16,698 bases of DNA. Origin: LW40-45 sp048883105 (GTDB lineage: Archaea; Asgardarchaeota; Lokiarchaeia; Sigyniarchaeales; SOKP01). The notes beneath the pieces are model-generated. The model was not told where the DNA came from. It saw only the letters and a program-made list of their open reading frames with translations, and made no database searches. The position numbers and the translations under genes are program-made. Shown piece by piece: positions 1 to 7,252 of the stretch. Positions within the stretch are counted from its first letter, which is position 1, and each line of letters opens with the position of its first letter. The DNA lies in contig JBHLQY010000056.1 of the NCBI GenBank assembly GCA_048883105.1, positions 1 through 16,698 on the forward strand, written 5' to 3'.

Positions 1-981
1 GAGAGAGATCTCTGGTATTGGGCAGACAACGGTGATTATGAATCAGATCCTGATGAAGATGAGGTAGAAACTCCATTCATCGAAGATCCTGATGATGTAG
101 TAGATTCATATTGGTATTTCTATGGAATGACAGAGGCTCTTTTTGCTCAAATTGAAATCATCATTGATGATTGGACAGACTGGATTGAGCTGACCGGGTG
201 TAGTAATAATATTACAACCAAAGTCGCAATGACCAGCATCAATAATACATTTGGTTATAGTATAATTGCAAATAGATCATATAACGATGGTAGTGCTTGG
301 GACTTGTTAAACTCAACACTTACCGCAAATCTTTTACCAACCATTCAAGCCCAAGCCGGTGCTGGTAGCGCACTTGCCACTCAATTCTTAACTATACTCG
401 CAGCCGTTTTCCCAAACGATATGGTTGCCACTCTCTGGTATATGGTATGGAATGCTCTTAAATACGAGCTTCTTGAGTTCTTTAGAGATAAAGTTCCAGA
501 CAAAGCTGAATATTTAATTTCATTATTACGATCTGGTATTCCTGCCCACCAAGATGTTGGTAAGTGGCTTGATAAGATGGTCGAAGGATTTGATATTCCT
601 GACGATGTTTTATATGGTGCTGATAAATATGAGCAGGTTGGATTGGATCTATGGCCTGCTACAAAGATAGCAGAAGAACAATTCTACTGTGACGTTTCTG
701 TTAATGAAATGCAAGTTACGGTTGAAATAGAATGGGAAGATCTAGTCTATAGAGACCCAGGTGTGCTTGCATCTGGAGAACGAGATGATTATGAGATGAT
801 CTTTAGCTATAGTGATACTGGAGGTCAGAGTTCGGTGACTTACCAAAACGGAGATATATTTTACAAGACTGAAAGTCTTGCTCCAGTTATTCCTGGATAT
901 GAGATCTCAATCTTATTAGGTGCCGCTGCGATTTCTGCGATTTCACTTATCTACGTTGTCATGAAAAAGAGAAGGATGTAA
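1..981 (+). CDS. Surface protein with C-terminal membrane anchor, 5'-partial
   Basis: The reading frame is open from the first base, so the gene starts before the window and 326 residues are visible; an internal ATG at 127 is not a convincing start. The visible part is acidic (a Glu/Asp-rich stretch within the first 40 residues) and has no recognisable enzymatic motif. The last 30 residues are an Ile-Pro-Gly-Tyr motif, one hydrophobic helix of about 20 residues, and a Lys/Arg-rich end (KKRRM). That is the layout of an archaeal extracellular protein held by a C-terminal helix, and resembles the C-terminal sorting or anchor tails I recall from Asgard surface proteins. The bulk would face outside the cell. 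Function is unknown. A T-rich stretch follows the stop codon. Confidence 0.72.
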   Translation, partial: ERDLWYWADNGDYESDPDEDEVETPFIEDPDDVVDSYWYFYGMTEALFAQIEIIIDDWTDWIELTGCSNNITTKVAMTSINNTFGYSIIANRSYNDGSAWDLLNSTLTANLLPTIQAQAGAGSALATQFLTILAAVFPNDMVATLWYMVWNALKYELLEFFRDKVPDKAEYLISLLRSGIPAHQDVGKWLDKMVEGFDIPDDVLYGADKYEQVGLDLWPATKIAEEQFYCDVSVNEMQVTVEIEWEDLVYRDPGVLASGERDDYEMIFSYSDTGGQSSVTYQNGDIFYKTESLAPVIPGYEISILLGAAAISAISLIYVVMKKRRM

Positions 982-1010
982 ACCTAAGTAGAAAATCCAA
1001 ATTTATTTAT

Positions 1011-1021
1011 TTCTTTTTTTT
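1011..1021 (+). terminator. Oligo-T terminator after the surface protein gene
   Basis: A T-rich tract with a run of eight T lies about 30 bases after the stop codon at 981. Archaeal RNA polymerase terminates on U-rich tracts without needing a hairpin. Assigned from position and composition only. Confidence 0.4.
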
Positions 1022-1171
1022 AAACTTTTCACTAATATAATAAATATCTTATAAGCCATTTTTGATTTATAACGTGTTTTTTTAAAAACGAAATTAAATA
1101 AGAAAGCGCCTATGTTTGAGATATAATCAATGGAATTGTACACCTTTCATCAAATATTTTACAAATAAATC

Positions 1172-1250
1172 TTATATATTGACTTAAATAAAAATCGGAC
1201 CGAGATTTTGAAGGATCATTCGTTTCCATAGAATGGGATTAGACCGACAT
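1172..1250 (+). other. Possible structured transcript in the 392-base spacer upstream of the histone gene
   Basis: The spacer 982-1373 holds no credible gene. Its only non-AT-rich island is about 1195-1248. A TATA-like TTATATA at 1172-1178 sits 20-25 bases before it. Within the island, TCGG (1195-1198) can pair with CCGA (1244-1247), and CATTC (1217-1221) with GAATG (1231-1235). This could be a small RNA, part of a long 5' leader, or chance. No known RNA family is recognised; the pairing is too short to be decisive. Confidence 0.2.
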
Positions 1251-1309
1251 TATTAATATTCTATAATGATTTAACCTCAAAGTTTAAAAACAAGCTTAAC
1301 TAATCAATA

Positions 1310-1365
1310 TTTAAATTTAAAATATTTTTAAATTAATTTTATATTAATTAAAACATAAATGGAGG
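1310..1365 (+). promoter_or_regulatory. TATA region and ribosome binding site of the histone-like gene
   Basis: A long A/T-only tract at 1310-1329 is a plausible TATA element for a start site near 1335-1350. A strong Shine-Dalgarno GGAGG at 1361-1365 lies eight bases before the ATG at 1374. This clear ribosome binding site contrasts with several neighbours that look leaderless, and it fixes the start codon. Confidence 0.5.
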
Positions 1366-1373
1366 AATAAAAA

Positions 1374-1580
1374 ATGGCTAAGAAAAAAGGAGGAGCCAAA
1401 GCCGAAGCCCTATTTGTTAAGAGCAAAGTTCGAGAATATATTAAATCAAAAGGATGTAATACAAGCGGAGATTTAATTGATGGAGATTCTCTTAACGATG
1501 CGATAATAGAGGTTCTTAACAAAGCGATTGGTAGGGCTAAAGCAAATGGCAGAAAAACCGTACAAGAAAAAGACTTGTAA
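1374..1580 (+). CDS. Small histone-fold protein with truncated third helix
   Basis: A 68-residue basic protein. After a Lys-rich N-terminal tail (MAKKKGG) come helix 1 (about 10-26), a loop with an SGD motif, a long helix 2 (about 37-58), and the loop-2 signature ANGRKTVQEKDL. This matches the AGRKTIKAEDI segment that opens helix 3 in archaeal histones such as HMfB. The protein ends right there, so helix 3 is nearly absent, as in the short bacterial histones. It probably forms a DNA-binding dimer; the KSK and RKT residues sit where histones contact DNA. Whether it wraps, bends or coats DNA cannot be read from sequence. It appears monocistronic with a strong ribosome binding site. The alternative is a DUF1931-like protein of the same fold. 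Confidence 0.68.
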   Translation: MAKKKGGAKAEALFVKSKVREYIKSKGCNTSGDLIDGDSLNDAIIEVLNKAIGRAKANGRKTVQEKDL

Positions 1581-1602
1581 GTAATTGATTAATAACATTA
1601 AA

Positions 1603-1616
1603 TTTTATTTTTTTTT
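1603..1616 (+). terminator. Oligo-T terminator after the histone-like gene
   Basis: A T-rich tract ending in nine consecutive T (1608-1616) lies about 25 bases after the stop codon, fitting archaeal U-tract termination. Confidence 0.45.
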
Positions 1617-1781
1617 AGATCTATTTTTCTTTACTTAATTTTTTAAACACAAATTAGTAAATCAACACAGTATAAGATAATAAATTGTTGTTAAAACAAA
1701 TAAAAAACAACACACACATAACCCTCGAAAATAAAGAATAAACTTTCCTTAAAATCGCCTTATCAAACAAACTCTTTTTTT

Positions 1782-1800
1782 AATAAAGGAAAACTTTATT
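1782..1800. repeat. Perfect 7-bp hairpin between convergent genes
   Basis: AATAAAG (1782-1788) and CTTTATT (1794-1800) are perfect reverse complements around a GAAAA loop. It lies 20 bases past the nikR stop and is followed on the plus strand by a T-rich tract at about 1802-1819. It may be a 3'-end or termination element for either convergent transcript; chance in AT-rich DNA is possible. Confidence 0.3.
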
Positions 1801-1820
1801 CTTATTTCTTCTTTTTTTTA

Positions 1821-2369
1821 TCACTTATCTTCTCTATCAACAACAAAAAATCCGATTGATAATACACTCTTTAATCTTTGAAGATTGTCGCGCAATTCTT
1901 TTATTCTATCATAGGGTCCTGATACAGCTATAATTTCCATACATTTTTCAAACTTTAAATGGATATGTAGGTTTGAAAGAATAACGTCTCCATAATGATG
2001 TTGTATATCTTTTGATAGGATTGAATCAGTTTGTTGAATATTTGCATATATAGGCTGAGAGATATATTCATGTGCGTGTTGATAATCATGATCATGATTA
2101 TGTTTAGTATTTATCTCAGAATTCAGAATTTTGCGAACTTCATCAACTTTTTTGACATGCTCGTGGGACATTATCATTGTAATGCATCCAACAACGTTTC
2201 CTGACGATATAGGAATATTTTCTTCGCTAATCATGAAGGAGTTCATGGCCTTTCTAATACTATCGGATCTTGCCCATTTTCTTTTTTCTCTAAAAGATTC
2301 AAAATTTTCGTACAGCTTCTTTGAAAGAGAAACAGTAAATCGTTTATATTCTTCCTTATCTTCTTCCAT
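1821..2369 (-). CDS. nikR: NikR-type nickel-responsive transcriptional regulator with His-rich insert
   Basis: A ribbon-helix-helix DNA-binding domain (residues 8-50; strand KRFTVSL then two helices) is followed by an ACT-like nickel-binding domain (58-180). All four nickel ligands of E. coli NikR (H76, H87, H89, C95) have equivalents with identical spacing: H124, H135, H137 and C143, within QHHYGD and LHIH. It should bind Ni(II) as a tetramer and repress or modulate nickel genes. At 182 residues it is about 50 longer than E. coli NikR. Much of the excess is an insert (about 81-117) with five histidines between residues 90 and 100. It lies 38 bases downstream of a phosphatase-superfamily gene on the same strand and is divergent from larC, supporting a role in nickel homeostasis. 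Confidence 0.88.
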   Translation of the reverse strand: MEEDKEEYKRFTVSLSKKLYENFESFREKRKWARSDSIRKAMNSFMISEENIPISSGNVVGCITMIMSHEHVKKVDEVRKILNSEINTKHNHDHDYQHAHEYISQPIYANIQQTDSILSKDIQHHYGDVILSNLHIHLKFEKCMEIIAVSGPYDRIKELRDNLQRLKSVLSIGFFVVDREDK

Positions 2370-2407
2370 TTAAATTCATTCTTTACTTTTAATTAAATTA
2401 GAACGCA

Positions 2408-3142
2408 TTATGACTTTCTTATAAAGATAGCAATGGGTACACTTGCCTCGCGCCATTGAGCAATCTTACCAGAATATTCAAAATTCAATTTAGATCTCCC
2501 GTGATCACCTAAGATAATCATTAAAGAATTTTTTCTAAGTTGTTTATAATTACTTAAAATCCACTTATCAGTACGAAGGATTAACTTTTGAATTAAATCT
2601 TCTGGTGTTCTCTGTTTTAACCTTTGTTGTTGTTTGTGAAGGTTTTCAAAATCCAAATAGTGCATCCATGATAAATCATATCTATTGATTGCTTTAGCAG
2701 ATTCCACCCAAGTAGACATGTCAGTTTCTTTGGACACTGAGAGCGTTCCACCATCATAACGTTGTAGATCTTTTTCTCTCGCAATAAAACACGATTTCCT
2801 ACCGTTAGCATTAAGATATCTTAGTAAATGAAACCCATTAGGTTCAATTTCAAATCCTCCAAACATTAATTGGTGGAAAACGCCTAATGTATAAGGATTT
2901 TTTGTGCTTAAAAGCAACATAACTTCAGAGTTAGTTATCATGAACGAAGGTTTGAACATTGTAATCTCGAAAAGTCCGTAATTATCAATCATAATAAGGG
3001 TTATACGCTCTATTCCTTCATATTTATCTAAGATCATCTGAACTGGAGGTGGTATATCAGAAGGGGGCTGAATCCCCAGTAGACTTATGAGAGTTGCAGG
3101 TAATTGAGTTATATAACATTTTATTGTTTCCAGTACGCTCAT
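2408..3142 (-). CDS. Small alkaline-phosphatase-superfamily protein, probably metal-dependent
   Basis: A 244-residue protein with the skeleton of the alkaline phosphatase/phosphodiesterase superfamily: a buried strand ending in Asp (LIMIDNYG, D53), a candidate nucleophile region (T70 and S72 in ITNSEVMLLLST), a YLDFENLH motif (D164, H169) and a LGDHG motif (D213, H214). These are four of the usual metal-ligand blocks. The last histidine, normally just before a VPL/VPI strand, is not evident (residues 230-237 read WREASVPI). The protein is short for the family and may be a minimal or altered enzyme. No signal peptide, so cytoplasmic. It probably shares a transcript with nikR and is divergent from larC; a link to nickel or pincer-nucleotide chemistry is only contextual. 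Substrate unknown. Confidence 0.55.
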   Translation of the reverse strand: MSVLETIKCYITQLPATLISLLGIQPPSDIPPPVQMILDKYEGIERITLIMIDNYGLFEITMFKPSFMITNSEVMLLLSTKNPYTLGVFHQLMFGGFEIEPNGFHLLRYLNANGRKSCFIAREKDLQRYDGGTLSVSKETDMSTWVESAKAINRYDLSWMHYLDFENLHKQQQRLKQRTPEDLIQKLILRTDKWILSNYKQLRKNSLMIILGDHGRSKLNFEYSGKIAQWREASVPIAIFIRKS

Positions 3143-3207
3143 TTTAAGTCTTACTTTTAAACCATTTTATTATTATTATAGTAATGAATTAAAAAAATAT
3201 AAATTTA

Positions 3208-3235
3208 GTATTAAAAACTTTATAAATTAAAATAC
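3208..3235. promoter_or_regulatory. Candidate NikR operator in the larC divergent promoter
   Basis: GTATT (3208-3212) and AATAC (3231-3235) are inverted repeats spanning 28 bases. The E. coli NikR operator has GTATGA and TCATAC half-sites across the same 28 bases. The site lies in the 139-base spacer between the phosphatase-like/nikR genes and larC, next to AT-rich TATA candidates. Five-base half-sites in AT-rich DNA can arise by chance. Confidence 0.28.
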
Positions 3236-3281
3236 CCTTAAAATATTTTATTATGTTCGATAAAAATCAATCTTTTTTAAA

Positions 3282-4565
3282 ATGAAATTATTATATATCG
3301 ATACTACTAATTCTGGGATATCAGGCGATATGTTTTTAGCTTCACTTTTAGAGCTTGTTCCAGAACCAGATATTGTACTAAACGAATTAAAAAACTTGAA
3401 AGATTACTTACCAGATGTTTCTAAACTAAAAATAGAATTAATAAAGATCAAGCGATCAGGAATCAATATAAATAAACTTAAAGTGGAAATTAAAGAAAAC
3501 AAGCATCAGCGAACAGCTAAAGTTTTGAAATCCTCGTTAAATAAATTTTTGGAGAGAAATAATTTTTCGAATCATGCTAAAGATTACGCTAATAAAGTAT
3601 TAAATACATTAATTCAAGCAGAGGTAGATATACATGGTGGACTAATTGAAAATCTACACCTCCATGAATTAAGTTCTATTGATACATTAATAGATATAAT
3701 TGGAGTCTCTAAAGCATTAGATATTTTAGGAGCTTTTGATAGTGATTTCAAAATATTTTGTAGTAAATTACCTTTAGGGGGAGGGACAATTAAAACTGCC
3801 CATGGAATCTTACCTATACCAGCTCCCGCAACTCTAAAAATCTTAGAAAAATCGAATTTAGTTTTAATTAATGGTCCTATTGAGAAAGAATTAGTAACAC
3901 CTACGGGAGCCGCTTTGTTAGTGAATTTAAAACCACAAAATTTACCTTATGAAATGTATATTGAAAAAATAGTCTACAGTACAGGTCAAAAAGAATTTAA
4001 TGATTTTTTAAATATCTTGCGTTTATATTATGGGGAAATGGAAGAGAGTGATATTTTTACTGAAACTCACTACCTAAAAGAACATATAGAACCAGTAACA
4101 ATTTTAGAAACTAATGTTGATGATGTTTCTGGAGAGATTCTTGGGCACTTTATTAAAGAAATGGAAAATGAAGATATATTAGATTTACAAATTATTCCGA
4201 GTATATCTAAAAAAAATCGACCAAGCCATATAATAAAAATCTTATGTCGTCCAGAATACAAATTTGAATTAATAGAAAAAATTATTGACGAATTAGGTAC
4301 ATTAGGAGTAAGATTTAATACCATTAGCCGTGTTTGCGTCGCGAGAACAATTGAAAATATAGATATAGAAATAAACGGAAAAAATTACGATTTGAAATAT
4401 AAAATTTCTTATATTGATACAGAAAACGAAAGAAAGATCGTAAATATTAAGCCAGAATACGAAAATCTCAGGAAAATTGCCAATGAGTCAGGGCTTCCAT
4501 TGAAAAAAATTCTATATTTTGCTCGAGCAAAAATTCAGCAAATCTTTAACAAATATGGGAAATAA
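3282..4565 (+). CDS. larC: LarC, nickel insertion enzyme (nickel-pincer cofactor biosynthesis)
   Basis: LarC is the CTP-dependent cyclometallase that inserts nickel into the pincer nucleotide to finish the cofactor first found in lactate racemase. The N-terminus has the family hallmark SGISGDMFLASLL (residues 12-24), followed by LHLHELSSIDTLIDIIG, HGILPIPAPAT and LVTPTGAALL. The C-terminal LarC2 part begins near ETNVDDVSGEILGHF and continues through SKKNRPSHIIKILC. At 427 residues it is full length. In Lactobacillus plantarum, LarC1 and LarC2 are joined by a programmed frameshift; here they are one continuous frame. The ATG at 3282 follows an A/T-only element at about 3240-3252 and no Shine-Dalgarno, suggesting a short or absent leader. 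Divergent from the nikR operon. Confidence 0.92.
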   Translation: MKLLYIDTTNSGISGDMFLASLLELVPEPDIVLNELKNLKDYLPDVSKLKIELIKIKRSGININKLKVEIKENKHQRTAKVLKSSLNKFLERNNFSNHAKDYANKVLNTLIQAEVDIHGGLIENLHLHELSSIDTLIDIIGVSKALDILGAFDSDFKIFCSKLPLGGGTIKTAHGILPIPAPATLKILEKSNLVLINGPIEKELVTPTGAALLVNLKPQNLPYEMYIEKIVYSTGQKEFNDFLNILRLYYGEMEESDIFTETHYLKEHIEPVTILETNVDDVSGEILGHFIKEMENEDILDLQIIPSISKKNRPSHIIKILCRPEYKFELIEKIIDELGTLGVRFNTISRVCVARTIENIDIEINGKNYDLKYKISYIDTENERKIVNIKPEYENLRKIANESGLPLKKILYFARAKIQQIFNKYGK

Positions 4566-4606
4566 GGAAAAAAATAAAAAAATATTATGTGGTTGATAAC
4601 ACTAGC

Positions 4607-5125
4607 TTAATATTTATCTATATTGAACTTATTAAGATAGTATTCATCTTCAACCATTTGTTTTGAAAATTCTTTTAATCGATCAATTTCTTTTTGAATT
4701 TCTTTAGCTTTTCTTAATTTACCTAGTTCACGAAAAATTTCTGCTGCATCTTTAAATGTACTAATGCAACTATCGTAATTCCCTGAAACTTCAAGATCTT
4801 CGGCAAGAAACAATAACCCTTCAGCAACATCTAATTTATTTCCTAACTGTCTTTGGATTTTTAAAGATTCTTCGTGATACCTTAAACTTTCAACATATTG
4901 CTTAAAAATTGAATGAGTTCTGCCTAAAGCTCTTAATATTACTGCTTCTTCCTCTTTAAGATCGTTTTCCCTACAATGATTCAAAATTTGATTTAAAAAT
5001 TGGATATAACTAGATTTATCTTTTGGATCAATATAGGAAATAGCTTTTTCATACGATTCTAACGAATTACTGATATCCCCATTTTCAAAAAATGACTTAG
5101 ATTTTTCAAAAAATTCGTTGTTCAT
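4607..5125 (-). CDS. Tetratricopeptide-repeat protein
   Basis: A soluble 172-residue helical-repeat protein, using the ATG at 5125. A TTG seven codons upstream (5146) would add seven residues but has no support. At least three TPR-like helix pairs are visible: FFENGDISNSLESYEKAISY at the N-terminus, YVESLRYHEESLKIQRQLGN in the middle, and NYDSCISTFKDAAEIFRELG towards the C-terminus, then a charged helix rich in Lys and Glu. Such proteins are protein-binding scaffolds and the partner cannot be inferred. It converges with larC across 41 bases and is divergent from the zinc-ligand protein at 5371. A TATA-like tract at 5160-5169 would place transcription just before the ATG. Confidence 0.7.
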   Translation of the reverse strand: MNNEFFEKSKSFFENGDISNSLESYEKAISYIDPKDKSSYIQFLNQILNHCRENDLKEEEAVILRALGRTHSIFKQYVESLRYHEESLKIQRQLGNKLDVAEGLLFLAEDLEVSGNYDSCISTFKDAAEIFRELGKLRKAKEIQKEIDRLKEFSKQMVEDEYYLNKFNIDKY

Positions 5126-5261
5126 AATTGCGACCACTGGTCTCAACTTGAATACTTTTTTTAAATTAAATTTTTGATTTAAAAATTAGTCCAATAAAAC
5201 ATATATTGAAACTGATATTTATACTTAATGATCTTCTATTTGATTAAATATTTGTTTGAAT

Positions 5262-5310
5262 ATACCCATCTATTTCCCATTTTATGAGAAAAAATCCCAT
5301 ATTAATCCCA
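5262..5310. promoter_or_regulatory. Phased CCCA(T) direct repeats, candidate operator
   Basis: CCCAT occurs at 5265, 5276 and 5296 and CCCA at 5307, i.e. steps of 11, 20 and 11 bases, all in the same orientation in an otherwise C-poor spacer between two divergent genes. The spacing puts all four copies on nearly one face of the helix, as in cooperative operators. They lie some 30-80 bases upstream of the TATA of the 5371 gene. The protein that might bind is unknown. Confidence 0.35.
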
Positions 5311-5342
5311 CTCTAATTCAAGTTAAGCATCAATAGGGAAGA

Positions 5343-5349
5343 TTTATAT
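5343..5349 (+). promoter_or_regulatory. TATA box of a leaderless gene
   Basis: TTTATAT at 5343-5349 is centred about 25 bases before the ATG at 5371, with no Shine-Dalgarno between. That is the expected distance from an archaeal TATA box to the start site, so the transcript probably begins at or next to the start codon. Confidence 0.45.
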
Positions 5350-5370
5350 CTGTTTTTTTTCATATATATC

Positions 5371-6183
5371 ATGGGTATGAATGATAAAAAATCCAAATCT
5401 GAATTGACAGATAGAATTTGGAAAATTAGGGATTATATTCAAGAACTTGAAAATGATAAGGAGGACATCATCGATTATTTAACATCTAAAAATAATTCTG
5501 ATGATGGTGCCTATAATGTTTGGATCACTGATGTTAAAGAATTTTATTACAACACTGTTTCTGCCTGGGAAATGTTGAGAGCTTTTTCAGAAGGAAAGGA
5601 AAAAAATTTAGATAATTCGAAAGGTTTTTTATATGCAGCAAAAAATCGGTTAGCTCAATCTATTAGTGAGCTTAAAACCTTTAAGGATGATATTGCTGAT
5701 AAGCTTGGTGAAAAAGCGTCAAATGATTTTAAAAAATGTTGGGATGCCTTTTCTTATGAATTTAAAATCTTGACACAAAAAAAAGAATTAAGAACGCCAT
5801 TTAAAAAAATTGTTAAGGTGTCTGATTTAGAATATCACCTACCCTGTTCTGTCTGCGGAAGGATTTCTGTGATTTATAAAATTGGATATGGAAGATTTGA
5901 TAAAAAAGAATCATTGGTTTTCCGAGGAATTACACACGAGAGATCTCTAAATATTAGTCTTGCTGAGAAATTATTTAAAATCTTGAAAAAAGAAGATCTT
6001 TCTATGGTTCATGATTTTATGAAAAAGTATCACGATTATGAAGGTTTAGATGCTTATTGCCCCAATTGTGACAAAATCTATTGTTGGGAGCATTATGATG
6101 CAGAAGAAGTGTTTGACGATGGCTTTTACGACTGTACATATGGAACTTGTCCAAATGGTCATAAAAGAATGATTGATGATTAA
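5371..6183 (+). CDS. Unknown protein with N-terminal helices and C-terminal zinc-ligand cluster
   Basis: Not recognised as a named family. Residues 1-140 are charged and helical (RIWKIRDYIQELENDKEDII, then two more helices). Residues 155-270 carry a set of likely zinc ligands: C159-x2-C162, C230-x2-C233, C238/H241 in YCWEH, and C255, C260 and H264 in the CPNGH end. The number and spacing fit two zinc sites, perhaps a split zinc ribbon with a long insertion. Cytoplasmic, no membrane segment. The ATG at 5371 is used because of the TATA spacing; an ATG two codons later is possible. Upstream CCCA repeats suggest regulation. Such ligand sets often mediate nucleic-acid or protein binding, but no function is claimed. 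Confidence 0.62.
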   Translation: MGMNDKKSKSELTDRIWKIRDYIQELENDKEDIIDYLTSKNNSDDGAYNVWITDVKEFYYNTVSAWEMLRAFSEGKEKNLDNSKGFLYAAKNRLAQSISELKTFKDDIADKLGEKASNDFKKCWDAFSYEFKILTQKKELRTPFKKIVKVSDLEYHLPCSVCGRISVIYKIGYGRFDKKESLVFRGITHERSLNISLAEKLFKILKKEDLSMVHDFMKKYHDYEGLDAYCPNCDKIYCWEHYDAEEVFDDGFYDCTYGTCPNGHKRMIDD

Positions 6184-6193
6184 TCATATTTTT

Positions 6194-7252
6194 TTAAAAC
6201 TCTAAAGGAAACGTACCATATTTCTTGCCAGCATTTAAAAATGCTCTAATGTTGTCTGGAGGCGTTTTAGGAGCCAGATCACACGAAGTACTAAGTAAGA
6301 ATTTACCTCCTCCCCCCGCATCTTGAATACATCTTTTTGCTTCTTGTTCTACCTGTTGAGGAGTACCATATCGCATGATCTCTGTTGAGGCATTTCCCAT
6401 CAAAACAATAAACTTTTTGCCAAATTCTTCTTTTGCTTTTTTCATATCAACTATATCAACACTGATTGCTAGAATTTTTCGGATTCGAGTAAGAAATTTC
6501 AATATTTGGAAAGTTTCTCCACAGATATGAATCATGAATGCTGGAGAATTCACTTTTCTAACAATTTTCTTTAAGTTTGGGACGGCAAATTCTTGAAAAA
6601 ACTTTGGGGATATACAAGTACATGATGCGCTTGGGTCACCAATTGCGATTAAATCGACACCTTGCTCCATCTGTGCGTTTAAAAATTCAATAATTGAATC
6701 GGTGCTTATTTCAAGAACTTTATGAACAAGATCGGGATTTTTTATCATATTTCTCATTAAATTTTCCATTCCCCAGATTGAACCTGCTGCAGTAATTGGA
6801 CCTTCCACGCCTCCTACTAAAATATAATTAGTTCGCTCAAGTTTACGCGCAAATATTTTACAAGTCTCAATTATTTGAGGCATTCTGCCATCTATTCGAG
6901 GATCGGTTGTTTCTAAGGCTTCAATTTCATCAGCTGTAATAACTGCTGGGATTTCATGAACGGGAATTACATCTGGCATATATGTTAAAGTTGCTCCCAA
7001 AGCCTCTCCTATAATATTCAAATCAGAATAGGTAACAACAAAAGGCAAATTGTATTCTTTGGCGACATATAATTGTGCTGCTGCATGCTTTTTGCCATCC
7101 TTCATTATTTCATGAGCCAGAATACCCGTTTTATTGTGGTATGCCCAAATAGGATAACCTAACATAATTGGGTAAGTAGGTATTGATGAACCCGATTCTC
7201 CAAACAATCCTCGTAAAATGTCAGATTGCAACAGATCTTCCAGTTCCATCAT
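6194..7252 (-). CDS. UroD-family (MtaA/MtbA-like) corrinoid methyltransferase
   Basis: A uroporphyrinogen-decarboxylase-fold protein of 352 residues of the type that moves a methyl group between a corrinoid protein and a thiol or pterin. The zinc site of MtaA/MtbA-type methyltransferases is present: H242-x-C244 (MIHICGET) and C324 (LSTSCDLAPKTP), the latter followed by the typical PPDNIRAF. Glycine-rich GGVEGPIT and IAIGDPSAS fit the barrel. True UroD lacks this His-x-Cys...Cys set, so haem synthesis is unlikely. The ATG at 7252 overlaps the stop of the corrinoid protein by four bases (ATGA), indicating translational coupling; a second ATG one codon later is equally possible. The natural methyl acceptor (coenzyme M, tetrahydropterin or other) cannot be told. 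Confidence 0.85.
   Translation of the reverse strand: MMELEDLLQSDILRGLFGESGSSIPTYPIMLGYPIWAYHNKTGILAHEIMKDGKKHAAAQLYVAKEYNLPFVVTYSDLNIIGEALGATLTYMPDVIPVHEIPAVITADEIEALETTDPRIDGRMPQIIETCKIFARKLERTNYILVGGVEGPITAAGSIWGMENLMRNMIKNPDLVHKVLEISTDSIIEFLNAQMEQGVDLIAIGDPSASCTCISPKFFQEFAVPNLKKIVRKVNSPAFMIHICGETFQILKFLTRIRKILAISVDIVDMKKAKEEFGKKFIVLMGNASTEIMRYGTPQQVEQEAKRCIQDAGGGGKFLLSTSCDLAPKTPPDNIRAFLNAGKKYGTFPLEF

Noticed and set aside
1328..1522. 64-codon minus-strand frame over the histone-like gene
   Set aside because: It opposes a gene with a strong ribosome binding site and a clear histone-fold signature.
5126..5146. TTG start for the TPR protein, seven codons upstream
   Set aside because: The ATG at 5125 is better placed relative to the TATA-like tract, and the added residues are not TPR-like.
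6194..7252. Uroporphyrinogen decarboxylase of haem synthesis
   Set aside because: The His-x-Cys...Cys zinc site and the coupled corrinoid protein point to a methyltransferase instead.
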